NCBI GenBank assembly: GCA_904066235.2 | Contig: CAJFCV020000001.1 | Span: 8,246,001-8,310,000, forward strand | Direction: 5' to 3' | DNA: 64,000 nt | Source of the DNA: Bursaphelenchus xylophilus | Lineage: Eukaryota > Nematoda > Chromadorea > Rhabditida > Aphelenchoididae | In this document: piece by piece, positions 1 through 16,326 of the stretch | Position numbering within the stretch: position 1 is the first letter of the stretch | Layout: each line of letters begins with the position of its first letter | Notes under the pieces: model-generated | The model's database searches: none | What the model was told of the DNA's origin: nothing | Seen by the model: the letters and a program-made list of their open reading frames with translations, nothing else | Made by a program: the position numbers and the translations under genes

Positions 1-75
1 TCCAAACATAAAGACAAAAGCAATAATATTATTATCATTCTTACATTACGTTAGTTTGCGCATGACAAACGATAG

Positions 76-294
76 CTATCCAATTATTAGTGACTCAAAA
101 AAACCACTATCGCCATGAAAACCTTCACAAAAAATTACCTCAAGATCATCAGGGATAGCAACACAATGAGTAGAGGAAGCCATTTTAGCCAGAATGCAAC
201 GTAATCCTTCCCCAAAAGGCAATGGAAATGATCGGAGAGTACCCTTAACGCACTTTAAACGAATAGACTCCGCCCAATCTGTCCGCGTATTCAT
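76..294 (-). CDS. Small uncharacterised ORF downstream of RIOK2
   Basis: A 72-codon open frame starts at ATG 292-294 and ends at a stop at 76-78. No family was recognised. The protein is mixed in composition with no clear signal peptide or membrane segment. It lies 125 bp downstream of the RIOK2 stop on the same strand, a spacing like that between genes of a nematode operon, so it could be a small downstream cistron. It could equally be a chance frame in the RIOK2 3' region, or the last exon of a gene whose other exons were not found. Confidence is low because there is no homology support. Confidence 0.25.
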   Translation of the reverse strand: MNTRTDWAESIRLKCVKGTLRSFPLPFGEGLRCILAKMASSTHCVAIPDDLEVIFCEGFHGDSGFFESLIIG

Positions 295-418
295 TTGGGA
301 TCAAATTCACGTGTAATATTGGTGGGACTGACCTTCCTTCATCGACGATCTCATTCAACGGAAATGTTTATAACAACAAACCCAACAAAAAAATATAAAC
401 AATTTTACTGCAACAAAA

Positions 419-2165
<1,747 letters not shown>

Positions 2166-2289
2166 AGTATAATAGTTTTAAAAATTGCAAACAATTAAAC
2201 TCGATGTCTAGTAGTTCACACTGTCTAAAACTTTTAGCGAAAGTCCTCAAAATTTTTTATTTTACTTTCCTATTTTATAATTTCGCAGC

Positions 2290-2297
2290 CTGCGCCC
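2290..2297 (+). promoter_or_regulatory. CTGCGCCC octamer in a divergent promoter
   Basis: An exact CTGCGCCC lies in the ~250 bp between the divergent RIOK2 and 2422-3552 start codons, 125 bp upstream of the latter. The same octamer recurs ten times in the window, often just upstream of genes. A promoter role is inferred from position only. Confidence 0.4.
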
Positions 2298-2421
2298 AGC
2301 ACTTCTTGCGAGCTGCGGCCAAACGGCGTCACTCGCCCCCAATTTTTGTTGCAAAAAATCTTTTCTGTCGTAAACCTTATACAAACGGACAATTCGCAGA
2401 TTTTCCGTGGCTTTTGTCAAA

Positions 2422-3552
2422 ATGAGCGAAAGGAGACGTCAAAGTTCGAACAGATACAGTCCTTACCCGTCTGGAGGAAGTTACTCCAGAACCCCTAATC
2501 GCCGAGGAAATGAGTCTGAAGAGATTATTGAACAGGACACTAAACAACCTTTGGAAGAGGCTGTTGTGATTGACGATTATGAGCAGAACCGAGGTAACTA
2601 ATTTGATGTTAAAACAATTTTTTTAGAAGCGATTGTGGAGGAGGAAGCTATTTCCTTCAGAGATATCGGACAACATGCCAAAGATCAAGGATTCACTTCT
2701 AACGCGGAAATAATTGTGAGTTGTATTAAATTTTAAGTGCCATTTGTTGTAGAACGCCACCCCAATTATTACTATGGATGTACCGGCTATTGATGTCATG
2801 GAGCTGTTCAACAGCGTTCAGAATGGAGAAGATATGAAGAATACTCTGGCGGGAATTGGATTAATGGTAGTTTATCTGTTTCCTCCGAAAATAAACATAA
2901 ATTTTTGGTTTCAGATTAACCGTCTGATCTTTGAAAACAGATATCTGGTGCGGGAACTCCATTGTCTGAAAAGTGGAAATGTTTTGAATCCAGCTCACAG
3001 ATTCGATAGCTTGCTGTTCAAGAAAGTCAACGTTATCAATCAGTGGATTTACCCCGGAACAAGTGAAATCCCTCCAATAAATGTAAACAGTTTGGTCGAT
3101 TCCTTCGATCAGAATTCGACTAGAAAGAATGACACTGCTGTAAACACATTGAGAAGATTTGTTAAGTATCTCTTGGAAAACGTAAGTCCTTATGTAAATA
3201 ACTTAAATTTTTAGATCATTCCGAAGAAGCATCACAATAAGTTTACAATCCGCGAGAGAGGAGGATACGATCATTTGACAGAACTCCCGGTGGATTTGAC
3301 TACTCTCGTCAGGGATCTTTGTTTGGAAACGGTCAACTTATATGATCCCCGGACTGATGAGGACAAGGAGCGACGAGAAGAACTGGGAGAACTCATCTAC
3401 AAGTATATGAAATTTGCTCTGTAAGTGAATAAAGTTTGAGTAATTGGCTCTTCAGGCAAGAACTGCGTCGAACTCCCAGAAAGTCCAAGGTTCCAGTTGC
3501 TCGACCGACCGAAGAAGAGATCGTTGAGATCGAGGAACAAGTAGTGGCTTAA
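2422..3552 (+). CDS. Unrecognised conserved-looking protein, multi-exon
   Basis: A five- or six-exon gene starts at ATG 2422 (MSERRRQSSNRYSPYPSGG) and ends at TAA 3550-3552. Introns are short with standard borders, for example after YEQNR, ahead of INRLIFENRYLV and ahead of IIPKKHHNKFTIRERGGY. The N-terminus is basic and Ser/Tyr/Arg-rich, followed by an acidic stretch. The middle is predicted mostly helical (FNSVQNGEDMKNTLAGIG, NRLIFENRYLVRELHCL), and the C-terminus is charged (RRTPRKSKVPVARPTEEE). No catalytic motif, membrane segment or signal peptide is visible and no family was recognised. It is divergent from RIOK2 and convergent with YRDC, whose stop lies about 145 bp away. Coding status rests on consistent splice sites and frame; function is unknown. 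Confidence 0.75.
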
Positions 3553-3697
3553 CGCCAGCTGCTTCCACTCCTTCTGTTCTCCGATTGTTCGTACTTTTGT
3601 ACTTCTCCAAGATCTTAAATCATATTTGTTATAAAATGAATCAACCAATTTATTAGATTATAGTAACAAGCAACAATAAACAACTTCATGGGCACTT

Positions 3698-4472
3698 TCA
3701 TCTCTGTTTCAATCCATAATCGATAAGAATTTGTTCAAAATGATCTTTTGCACACCCGTCCCGGACGATCGAATAGGATCCTTTCTCTGAGAGATCGATG
3801 ACTGTACTGCCTTCTCGCCCTTTATTACCACGACTCTCCTCTGTCAACACGAGATCTATGCTCTCCCATAATTCCTTGAATTCCTAAACCAAAAGATATT
3901 GTCTTAATGAATACAAAATTACATCTGGTTGAACCGAACTTGGCTTCCCACTAGAGTTGGCTGATGTCTGAGCAATCGGTTCGTCGAAGCGGGCACAAAG
4001 TTTCTGGATAAATAAACTATCGGGAACTCGGACACCCAGAAGGTTATTCTCATATACAAAATGAGAAGGAAATGAGGGCAATCTCTTCAATAACAATGTA
4101 ACTCGGCCAGGTAAGAGCCTGCAGAGAAGGTCCTTGCCTACTGTGGGATACGTGTATTGGAAGATAAGGTCGGGATTAGCAAAGAAGAGCCCTAAGGGCT
4201 TGTTGGCATCTCTCTTCTTGATATCCAGTAACTGTTGAGAGTGGGAATAAAGAGAGACGAGCCCATAAACGGTGTCAGTGGGAAGAGCAACCACTCCTCC
4301 ATGGGAGAGAACAGTGCCCGTCTGTTCCAGGACCTGTTCTGCTGTAACAGAATATCAGGGAAAATGGGAACTCACCCTCCTCATTAATGTTAAGGAATCT
4401 ACATTTCTTGGCCACTCTATTTGCAACATCCCCCATCTGCAATATTTTCAGACTCTTCCCATTCATGTCCAT
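3698..4472 (-). CDS. yrdc: YrdC/Sua5-domain threonylcarbamoyl-AMP synthase
   Basis: YrdC/Sua5 enzymes make threonylcarbamoyl-adenylate from threonine, bicarbonate and ATP, the first step of the tRNA t6A37 modification. The exon at about 3884-4350 encodes the classic motif GGVVALPTDTVYGLVSLY, then KKRDANKPLGLFF, LPGRVTLLLKR, GVRVPDS and DEPIAQTSANSSGKPS, all hallmarks of the YrdC fold. A first exon encodes MDMNGKSLKILQMGDVANRV, and a last exon ends GCAKDHFEQILIDYGLKQR at stop 3698-3700. There is no Sua5 C-terminal domain, as in animal YRDC. The start chosen is ATG 4470-4472; a TCTACAG acceptor just upstream fits trans-splicing. The gene lies 168 bp downstream of MCM5 on the same strand, so it may be the second cistron of an operon. 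Confidence 0.93.
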
Positions 4473-4543
4473 ATGGTCTGTAGACACAAAACAATATTCG
4501 CAGAATCATCTCCAAAAATAACAAAAGTATAAAAAATATCGAA

Positions 4544-4551
4544 CTGCGCCC
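4544..4551 (+). promoter_or_regulatory. CTGCGCCC octamer between MCM5 and YRDC
   Basis: An exact CTGCGCCC lies about 70 bp upstream of the YRDC start codon and beyond the MCM5 stop. It reads on the strand opposite to both genes. It belongs to the recurrent octamer set; function is inferred from position. Confidence 0.3.
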
Positions 4552-4639
4552 TGGAGAAAACAAGAAACACTAACAATAACCTCGAATATTTATTGAGAAG
4601 TTTAAATGAGTTATTACATGAGATTCAAATTTTAATTGA

Positions 4640-9029
<4,390 letters not shown>

Positions 9030-9148
9030 CTTCAATTCAAAGCGATTAGTTCTTCTCCAAGTTCTGAAAGATATGAGCATTAGATCAGAAATGAACAAAA
9101 TACATCACATGAGATGCTAAATGAAACCAAGAAAAACGATCTAAAATT

Positions 9149-9462
9149 GGCTTCGTGGAAATTGGACAGAGTGAAATTCGACAGAGTGAAATTGGACAGA
9201 AATAATTTGGACAGAGCGTGGAAATTGGACAGGGTGAAATTGGACAGAGTGAAATTGGACAGAGTGAAATTGGACAGATTTTCGCTGCAATCGTACGAAA
9301 TGTCAATATTGAATCATCAAATAATTATTTTTTGCAGTGAAAAAAAATCTGTCGAGTTTCACTCTGTCCAATTTCACTCTGTCCAATTTCCACGCTCTGT
9401 CCAAATTATTTCTGTCCAATTTCACTCTGTCCAATTTCACTCTGTCCAGTTTCCACGAAGCC
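9149..9462. mobile_element. Hairpin MITE copy A with tandem-repeat arms
   Basis: A 314-bp palindromic element starts GGCTTCGTGGAAATTGGACA and ends with the reverse complement of this. Each arm is itself an array of a ~15-bp unit (TGGACAGAGTGAAAT) in several copies; the loop is about 60 bp. It is flanked by the 8-bp direct duplication CTAAAATT (9141-9148 and 9463-9470), proof of a transposition event. There is no coding capacity; frames such as LDRVKLDRV are translations of the repeat. The family is uncertain; an 8-bp duplication fits hAT, P or Merlin groups. A second 314-bp copy is at 32691-33004. Confidence 0.9.
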
Positions 9463-9547
9463 CTAAAATTTTCTGAACAAATTCGTCACACAATCGCGAA
9501 CACACAATTTTCGCGCCCGCCTTCAAAAATTCTTTTTTGCGCCTTGA

Positions 9548-9657
9548 TTTGTTTTCGTGGCAGGACGGGCTGGTTTGCCGGATCAGTGCAATTTCTGATG
9601 AAGCTAGACACAACGTTTTTTCACGGAATTCTGATCGCGTCACGCCACGAAAACAAA
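9548..9657. repeat. Short inverted repeat
   Basis: TTTGTTTTCGTGGC at 9548-9561 is matched by its reverse complement at 9644-9657 around an 82-bp spacer. The spacer is not coding. It is probably a small remnant of another hairpin repeat in this repeat island; no target duplication was identified. Confidence 0.45.
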
Positions 9658-10503
9658 TGTTTGGCGTACTGTTAAATAATGTTTTTTGGCTTCTTCGAGA
9701 AATTACAAAAATTGTAATTTAGCCCAGTATTGAACAAAATCTTGACAGAAAAAAGCTATAGACCCTATCAGTGAATTTTTCTTGTTATAGTAGGTCTGGT
9801 TTGTCTTTCAAAAACACCATGTTTGATGAGTTTGATAATTAAAATATCTCTAGTTGCGGAATGCCACGGATTTTGTCATTTTGCGAAAAGCCCGGGCAAC
9901 GATTTCAATCATTATAATAGCAGGAAAGATGGCTCAATAAGTCGAGTTTCGAGCCAGAAAACGTTCTGAAACTTTGCATGATGATTGAGAATGATGTTGT
10001 AGTGCTGATCGCCCATTTTTGTAGGATTCGTGACTAAACGTCGCCCGCTAGGCGATTGCAAAGTTCTCAATTTTGGGAAGTTTGAAGTCGAATATCTCAA
10101 AGACTGAATAACACATACAAATTTCTGAACCTCTAACAGAGAGATAACTGTCTACTCTTTCCAATTCACCATTTATCAAGTCGCTCAATTTTGGATGATC
10201 GGGTGAAAAGATCGTATCTTTGAGACCACCTTTTTGGAGCGAAGTGTCACAAAAATTCGATCGATAATGGCGCAATTAGAGCTCGACTTCCGCTTTTCTA
10301 GTTGTTTCTAAACGTTGTGAGAAGAATACACCACGTTCGGTCCAAATAGAAGAAAAGCCGCAGTTGAGATGGGATCCCGAGCTGCGCCCGCGATTTTTAA
10401 TTCGTAGGGGACATCTTATACGAAGGAAGACCAAATTTTGCAATGATTGCCTCAGGGCTCTAAAAATTCATGCACAAAATATTATTTTAACGTAGATCCG
10501 ATA

Positions 10504-10658
10504 CACGCCACGAAAAACGTAAGGCAAAATTGGAAATAGAGATTTCGAGCTGCGCCCAATATTTCTTGATTTTTTTGATGGAATGAATATTGTGTTAGAT
10601 AGTATTGTAACTCTGGATTTTGGAACAATTTCGGGATGTATATTATCTTTAAAATTAC
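10504..10658. repeat. Dispersed repeat R2, copy 1 (unoccupied by the MITE)
   Basis: About 155 bp from CACGCCACGAAAAACGTAAG to CTTTAAAATTAC matches 32659-33135 almost base for base, except that the second copy carries the 314-bp hairpin MITE. Here the target octamer AATTGGAA (10528-10535) is single. The repeat includes a CTGCGCCC octamer at 10550-10557. Confidence 0.85.
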
Positions 10659-10687
10659 GTTGCTTTGAGTTTCAAGTGTTGAGTATA

Positions 10688-11786
10688 ATGTATGAGTCCA
10701 TGGAGCCCGGCACATCGCGCTCTGACCCCAACATTGATTTACCAGGTATGGAAGTGTCTTCAGAAAATGTAAGATTTCTCTTTTTGTGCCCAGTTTATAG
10801 ATTAATCGCCATGTGGTGTTGTGTGAGACATCCTAGCGGACGTTGGAAAGAAGAAATCGGGAAATTTTATAGTCGAAAAAGGGCACTTGTGAGTTCATTA
10901 TTGCATCATTTTGCAGGGGCCGATGGAGAAACGCAAGAAAGGACTGGAGAAATGGCGAGAAAAGCGGAACCAGAAGAAGCAAAACTACGAAAAGCTAGCT
11001 GAGAACTTCAGGAAGGTCCCGTTGAATGTAGGGATGAGTCCATGGAGCCCGGCACATCGCGCTCTGACCCCAACATTGATTTACCAGCTATAAGTGTCTT
11101 CAGAAAATGTAAGATTTCTCTTTTTGTGCCCAGTTTAGGGATGAATCGCCATGTGGTGTTGTGTGAGACATCCTAGCGGACGTTGTAAAGAAGAAATCGG
11201 GGAATTTTATAGTCGAAAAATGCACTTGTCGGTTCATTACTACATCATTCTGCAGGAGCTGATGGTGTCTCCAGAAAAGGTAGGATTTCTCTTTTTGCAT
11301 CCAGATTAGGGATTAATCGCTATGTGGTGTTGTGTAAGACATCTTAGCGGACGTTGTAAAGAAGAAATCGGGAAATTTTATAGTCGAAAAAGGGCACTTG
11401 TCGGTTCATTATTGTATCATTTTGCAGGAACTGACGGAGAAACGCAAGAAAGGACTGGAGAAGGCGTGAGCAAAGCTGGATCACAGGAAGCAGACGACGT
11501 TTAGAACATTTCAAGTTAAGTTTGTGACGTTGCCTTTTTGATTTTTTGTTTTTAGCCCATTGAGCCAATAATTTTCTCTGGTAATACCTAAAATAATATA
11601 ATTGATATTTCAGCCGGTCCATGTTGAAGTAGAATGTGAAAGCCAGCATAATGTACCAATGGGTGTGGAGATTGAATTCCGAGTTCAGATTGTATCCGAC
11701 AGATTCGGTGGATTGTCGAAAACTTATGTAATTTTAATTATTCTTATTGGTTTGATGTTTAGGTGGAAATAAAGAAGATTTTATGA
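10688..11786 (+). CDS. Unrecognised gene-like locus with tandemly duplicated exon/intron units
   Basis: The first exon encodes MYESMEPGTSRSDPNIDLPG and ends at GAAAAT before a GTAAGA donor. A TTTTGCAG acceptor at about 10910 opens a very basic helical exon (MEKRKKGLEKWREKRNQKKQ). The first exon with its intron start is repeated at 11036 (342 bp later), and the intron body recurs again from about 11270, so about three decayed copies lie in tandem. A plausible last exon encodes HVEVECESQHNVPMGVEIEF then RVQIVSDRFGGLSKTY, and a final exon ends EIKKIL at TGA 11784-11786. Not every frame joins cleanly: one candidate middle exon (PIEPIIF) breaks phase. It may be a partly duplicated pseudogene or a gene carried by the surrounding foldback. 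No family was recognised. Confidence 0.4.
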
Positions 11787-12116
11787 ATTTCAACTTAGTA
11801 GTGGTCTGTTGTAGCAGGATCAAAGCCCTGCTACTCTTGTAAACCTCGGAAGAGCTCGAATTCGGTCAGATTCATCGATTTTGATCCAATTTTGCCTAGT
11901 ACAATATAATTCCTTTCTCTTCTTCGATCAATCTGAGAAGTTCGGGGTGCACCTCCTTGATGCCTTTCGATGCTTTCTCGCCGGTTTCACACGTAAATTG
12001 TTGTTTGTTAGAATTTTGGAATCATTTTTGTTATTTATTTGTAAAGGTTTCAGCGTATGAAATGTCGAAAACATTTTCCCGCGAATTTCTCTATTTCCAC
12101 TTTTTTCGTGGCGTGC
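11787..12116. other. Non-coding stretch left of the inner foldback
   Basis: About 330 bp without a supported gene. Near 12090-12116 it contains a segment similar to the reverse complement of repeat R2 (TTTTTCGTGGCGTG), read here as the displaced part of the outer foldback right arm. No RNA gene was seen. Confidence 0.5.
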
Positions 12117-14380
12117 CGATATACCAAGTATCATCTTTCTGTCGCTGTCTATCTTCGACTTTGGATAAATATCAGATTTTGCCTAGTTTTGAGGCTGTTT
12201 TTGTACCCATTTTTTGACCACTTTTTGGCTTGTAATGATAAAAGTAAGATAGTTATTCGAAATATCGCTCTTTGATGTTCTAGAGAGCCTTCTTGCGTAA
12301 CCCTTTTAGGTAAAGCCAGACCTCAGTGGTGTCCCCCCTTTTCAAAACGTTTGCTCCAATGACGTCAATTTTAGGCCAAATTTTGCTGATTTTTCGAAAT
12401 TTCTGCCTATATTTTTTTCAGAAGTCCTTTATCGAAAAAATCGCGATTTGAGTGTTTAGAGAAGATCCTTGTCGATGTATAGAAACTTGCATTTTCATCC
12501 AACGACCAATAGTTTTTTCAAAACGTTTGCTCCAATGAGGTACACTTTGGGGAAATTTTGCTGATTTTTCGAAATTTCTGCCTATATTTTTTTTCAGAGT
12601 CCTTTATCGAAAAAATTGCGATTTGAGTGTTTAGAGAAGCGCCTTGTCAATGCACAGAAAGTTGCATTTTCATTCAACGACCAATAGTTTTTTCAAAACG
12701 TTTGCTTCAATGAGGTACACTTTGGGGAAATTTTGCTGATTTTTGCATATTTCTGTCTAGTTCTCAGACGAGTTTGAAAAGATGCATTTTAGAGGAAAAT
12801 TAGATTGGAAAACGGTGTGTTCAAAGAATTAGACGTTTAAAAAGTTTCGGTGTTCTCTGATTCATCAATATCTTCATCGATTTGGCTTGTGTCAATCCCA
12901 AAATTTTCGATTGCGATGTTCCAGGTTCGTTGAATGACTCTGAAGATGTAGGGTAGACGCCATGAAGACAAAACTCACCTCCTTCATCTTTTTCTGCCGT
13001 TGGCAAAGTTCTTGAAGACGATGGTTTCAATTTCAATTTATTTACACTAATCACATGCAAAAAATCATGGAGTGTATCATAATGGTTTCCATTGTCCGGT
13101 CAGTGTAAGATCGCTCCACCGGAGGCCATGATTCTTGCCAGCATCGTCGATCCATCTCATCCTGAAGCGCCCAAACGGTCGTGTATAAAGGGATGTCGAA
13201 TTCATGCTGATCACTTTCGTTTCCAACGATTTCTTGAATTGCTTCAATTTCCCTCGGTTTGGATTGATCTAACATTGACAGTATGAACTTGAAATCCATT
13301 ACGATGAACAGCTACTGTCCCAGGCGAAGCCCTTTGTGCCCGCAACGGCATGGGTGGACAGGAAAACCGACCGCTCTCCAGGAAGAAAAAATCGGAATCA
13401 GACGATGGTTTATAATTAAAGACGATGGTTTATCCATAAAAAATTTGACGCTCAGATTTTAATGAAACTTTGTTAAGTTGAAAAATTAACTGAAACAGCA
13501 GCTAAATGATTAAAACGAGACGGGTATTTCAGTCTTATTTCATTAACTCGCAAAACATAGAGATAGTGGATGGCTACTCGAATAGAATGCAATTTTCTTA
13601 TAGATGTACTATGTTGACGTCCATTTTTCAAAAATATTTTAGTCGTTGATGTATATGCCGGTTACTAAATCTAATCATGCTGCTTGTCTACAATTAAAGA
13701 TAATTATTTCCTCGACAAACGGCAGTAAAAAAGATGCAGACAGAAATATGCAAAAATCATCAAATTTTCCACAAAGTGTACCTCATTGAAGCAAACGTTT
13801 TGAAAAAACTATTGGTCGTTGGATGAAAATGCAAGTTTCTACACATCGACAAGGCTGTTCTCTAAACCGTCAAATCGCGATTTTTTCCATAAAGGACTTC
13901 TGAAAAAAATACAGGCAGAAATTTCGAAAAATCAGCAAAATTTCCCCAAAGTGTACCTCATTGGAGCAAACGTTTTGAAAAAACTATTGGTCGTTGGATG
14001 AAAATGCAAGTTTCTATACATCGACAAGGATCTTCTCTAAACACTCAAATCGCGATTTTTTCGATAAAGGACTTCTGAAAAAAAATATAGGCAGAAATTT
14101 CGAAAAATCAGCAAAATTTGGCCTAAAATTGACGTCATTGGAGCAAACGTTTTGAAAAGGGGGGACACCACTGAGGTCTGGCATTACCTAAAAGGGTTAC
14201 GCAAGAAGGCTCTCTAGAACATCAAAGAGCGATATTTCGAATAACTATCTTACTTTTATCATTACAAGCCAAAAAGTGGTCAAAAAATGGGTACAAAAAC
14301 AGGCTCAAAACTAGGCAAAATCTGATATTTATCCAAAGTCGAAGATAGACAGCGACAGAAAGATGATACTTGGTATATCG
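12117..14380. mobile_element. Inner foldback element with ~640-bp arms
   Basis: The left arm starts CGATATACCAAGTATCATC at 12117 and runs to about 12759. The right arm (about 13738-14380) is its reverse complement and ends GATACTTGGTATATCG. Within each arm a ~175-bp unit is repeated about three times; CAAAACGTTTGCT(C/T)CAATGA marks each unit. The arms enclose a ~980-bp loop holding a gene-like minus-strand cassette (12821-13299). The element interrupts the right arm of the outer foldback. Long arms made of internal tandem repeats are typical of Foldback-type transposons. No transposase was recognised. Confidence 0.75.
12821..13299 (-). CDS. Gene-like cassette in the foldback loop, function unknown
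   Basis: Two minus-strand open frames overlap by 10 bases. The first (ATG 13297-13299) encodes MDFKFILSMLDQSKPREIEA, then WALQDEMDRRCWQESWPPVE. The second runs from 13060 to a stop at 12821 and encodes KLKLKPSSSRTLPTAEKDEG followed by NEPGTSQSKILGLTQAKS. A GT...CAG interval of 39 nt inside the second frame could be an in-frame intron. Base composition is more GC-balanced than the AT-rich arms around it, which suggests coding origin. No transposase motif or known domain was recognised. It could be a captured host fragment or the remains of the element's own gene. Confidence 0.35.
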
Positions 14381-14537
14381 GATCTACGTTAAAATAATAT
14401 TCTGTGTATGAATTTTTAGAGCCCTGAGGCAATCATTGCAAAATTTGGCCTTTCTTCGTATAAGATGTCCCCTACGAATTACAAATCGCGGGCGCAGCTC
14501 GGGATCCCATCTCAACTGCGGCTTGGACCGAACGTGA

Positions 14538-16283
14538 CACGGCTTGCCCAAATAGACTAAAATCGGAGAAAAAAACGGACACGGCCTTCGCAGCTCGCGC
14601 CCTATCCTTGGAAAATTGCTGAGAAGTGCCCCTTAGAGTTGATGCTCAAAAAGTACAAAGCGCTTATTATCACATAAAACAATCTTGATAACTATTTTCT
14701 TTGAATGTCTGTCATCTATTTAAGCTATTATTCATATCGTTGCCATTTCTGAATCGGGAAATATGGGCCCCTCAATATCAGCAATTTTGATGTATCTTGT
14801 ACAACATGTATATATTCGAAGAAGCGAAGTGAACAAAATTCCATCTACAATTCCATGGAGACGTTGCAGATGATGCTCCAAAAAAATTTTCGTCCAAATT
14901 GGACAATTTTTTGGGGTACTTCAACGTTTCCCACTGCAAATGGAGCATTGCCTACTTGTGGAGCTCCAGTTCTCTTTGAAAAACCACAAATTTGTTGGTT
15001 TCTTTGTGTTAGTTAACACAGTTGTTAGTCTATTAATAGGCTAGATACTCTTTACAGCTTCAGGAATGAGAAAACAAAAGTTATGTCGAAATTTGTAAAA
15101 AAGTGACAAACAGGTCCCCATGTACAATATCCCATAACACAGTCAAATAATGGACTTCGTTAAAAAACATCTACAATTCCACAATAAACCTATCGAAGGA
15201 AATGTACACAAGTTTTCAGACTTCTGAGTCAATTTTTTGACACACTTCAACGTTTCCCATTGATTTAAGATGATATTTCGTATTTTTGAATTCCATCGGT
15301 TAGCGATCCCCCGTGTGGGGAAGAAGGTCGATTAACAATTTTCTAGTTCTAAAAACATCAAAACATGCTTATGGGTGCTTATTGGACTCGTCTTAATCCA
15401 ATTTTATCAAAAGTAAATATTGATGATAATAGGTATGTAATGTGACTTGCCACAAAAAGCTAAGATGTCTGATTTTTGAAAAATGCATCTACAATTCCAC
15501 AGAAAACCGCCTGATGCCTATATGGTCTAAATTTCAGCTTTCTAAACCGAGGTTTTGACCATGTTCAACGTTTCCCACTAGGCAAGCTCAATATCTGGAA
15601 ATTACAAATTTCGTAAATTATATAAAATAAGCCTTAGTGTAAGGTAATGCAGGGTGTATATGACACTTTTAGCTAGTCTTTTCAATTGAAGACAACTTTC
15701 AACATTGCATCATTCAAAAATATTGAGTTACCCCCGATAATTAATACAGTTGAGGCATACATCAATATCGAAAATATTTGATGGGGGACAAGGCTCGGTT
15801 TGCTTCGAAATAGAAGATTACGATAAGTACTAATAATGACAGATATACTCGTTGCAATTTTTAAGCTTTTTGATAGATTTTGTGAGATTTCACAGGCAAA
15901 GTCATGAAATGTAACCCCTTGGCTCGTGGCAAGTATAGTATTCGCGCATAGGTAAGTCAGAGTGGCCGATATTGACGAATAAAGTTTGTGTACTATTATT
16001 ATCAAACAAAGCCTATTCTGAAGCATCCTTTTAAGGCAACATCCACGTATTATCCATGTTTACCAAAATTCATTAAATTTAATGTCCAAAAATTATATTT
16101 TTGTGGTAATGATTTTTTGTGGTATGTGCGCGTTGATGTAAAATGTTGGGTTTTCTACCAATTCCTATCAATATTGACAGTTCTGCTTTCATTCTGACAT
16201 AAAATAAGATTAGAAATGTTTCATCGTATAAAATGTCGCTAATTCTTCTTTGGACGTTTTTTTCTCCATTTGGGCAAGCCGTG
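14538..16283. mobile_element. TIR element of 1.75 kb with internal triplication
   Basis: The left end CACGGCTTGCCCAAAT at 14538 and the right end ATTTGGGCAAGCCGTG at 16268-16283 are exact inverted repeats; GGAGAAAAAAACG/CGTTTTTTTCTCC follows just inside. The interior carries about three tandem ~320-bp units, marked by ATCTACAATTCCA at 14843, 15169 and 15487 and CAACGTTTCCCA at 14923, 15248 and 15566. A left-truncated relative with only one such unit lies at about 56110-56955. No convincing coding sequence was found. It directly abuts the outer foldback, whose terminus ends at 14536. Confidence 0.75.
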
Positions 16284-16326
16284 AATAATATTCTAATAGC
16301 AGAAAATCTTGTCTACCTTGTACAAG

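Larger units (their letters stand above)
10332..14536. repeat. Large composite foldback (outer inverted repeat, 4.2 kb)
   Basis: The left terminus begins CACGTTCGGTCCAA at 10332 and runs about 170 bp through GCCGCAGTTGAGATGGGATC and the CTGCGCCC motif. The right terminus at about 14381-14536 is its near-exact reverse complement; the left arm has about 12 extra bases. The right arm appears split: a piece resembling the complement of 10505-10540 (TTTTTCGTGGCGTG) lies at about 12100, and the rest resumes at 14381, with a second foldback (12117-14380) between. The interior also holds the tandemly duplicated gene-like locus 10688-11786. No transposase was recognised and no clear target duplication was found, so whether this is one element or a stack of insertions is open. 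Confidence 0.7.

Noticed and set aside
9149..9462. Short regular repeats that could suggest a CRISPR array
   Set aside because: Units are ~15 bp without unique spacers, arranged as an inverted pair with transposon-type duplications, in a eukaryotic genome.
9114..9476. Open frames encoding LDRVKLDRV-type peptide repeats (also at 32713-33063)
   Set aside because: They are translations of the tandem arms of the hairpin MITE. They read through both arms and the frames exist on both strands.
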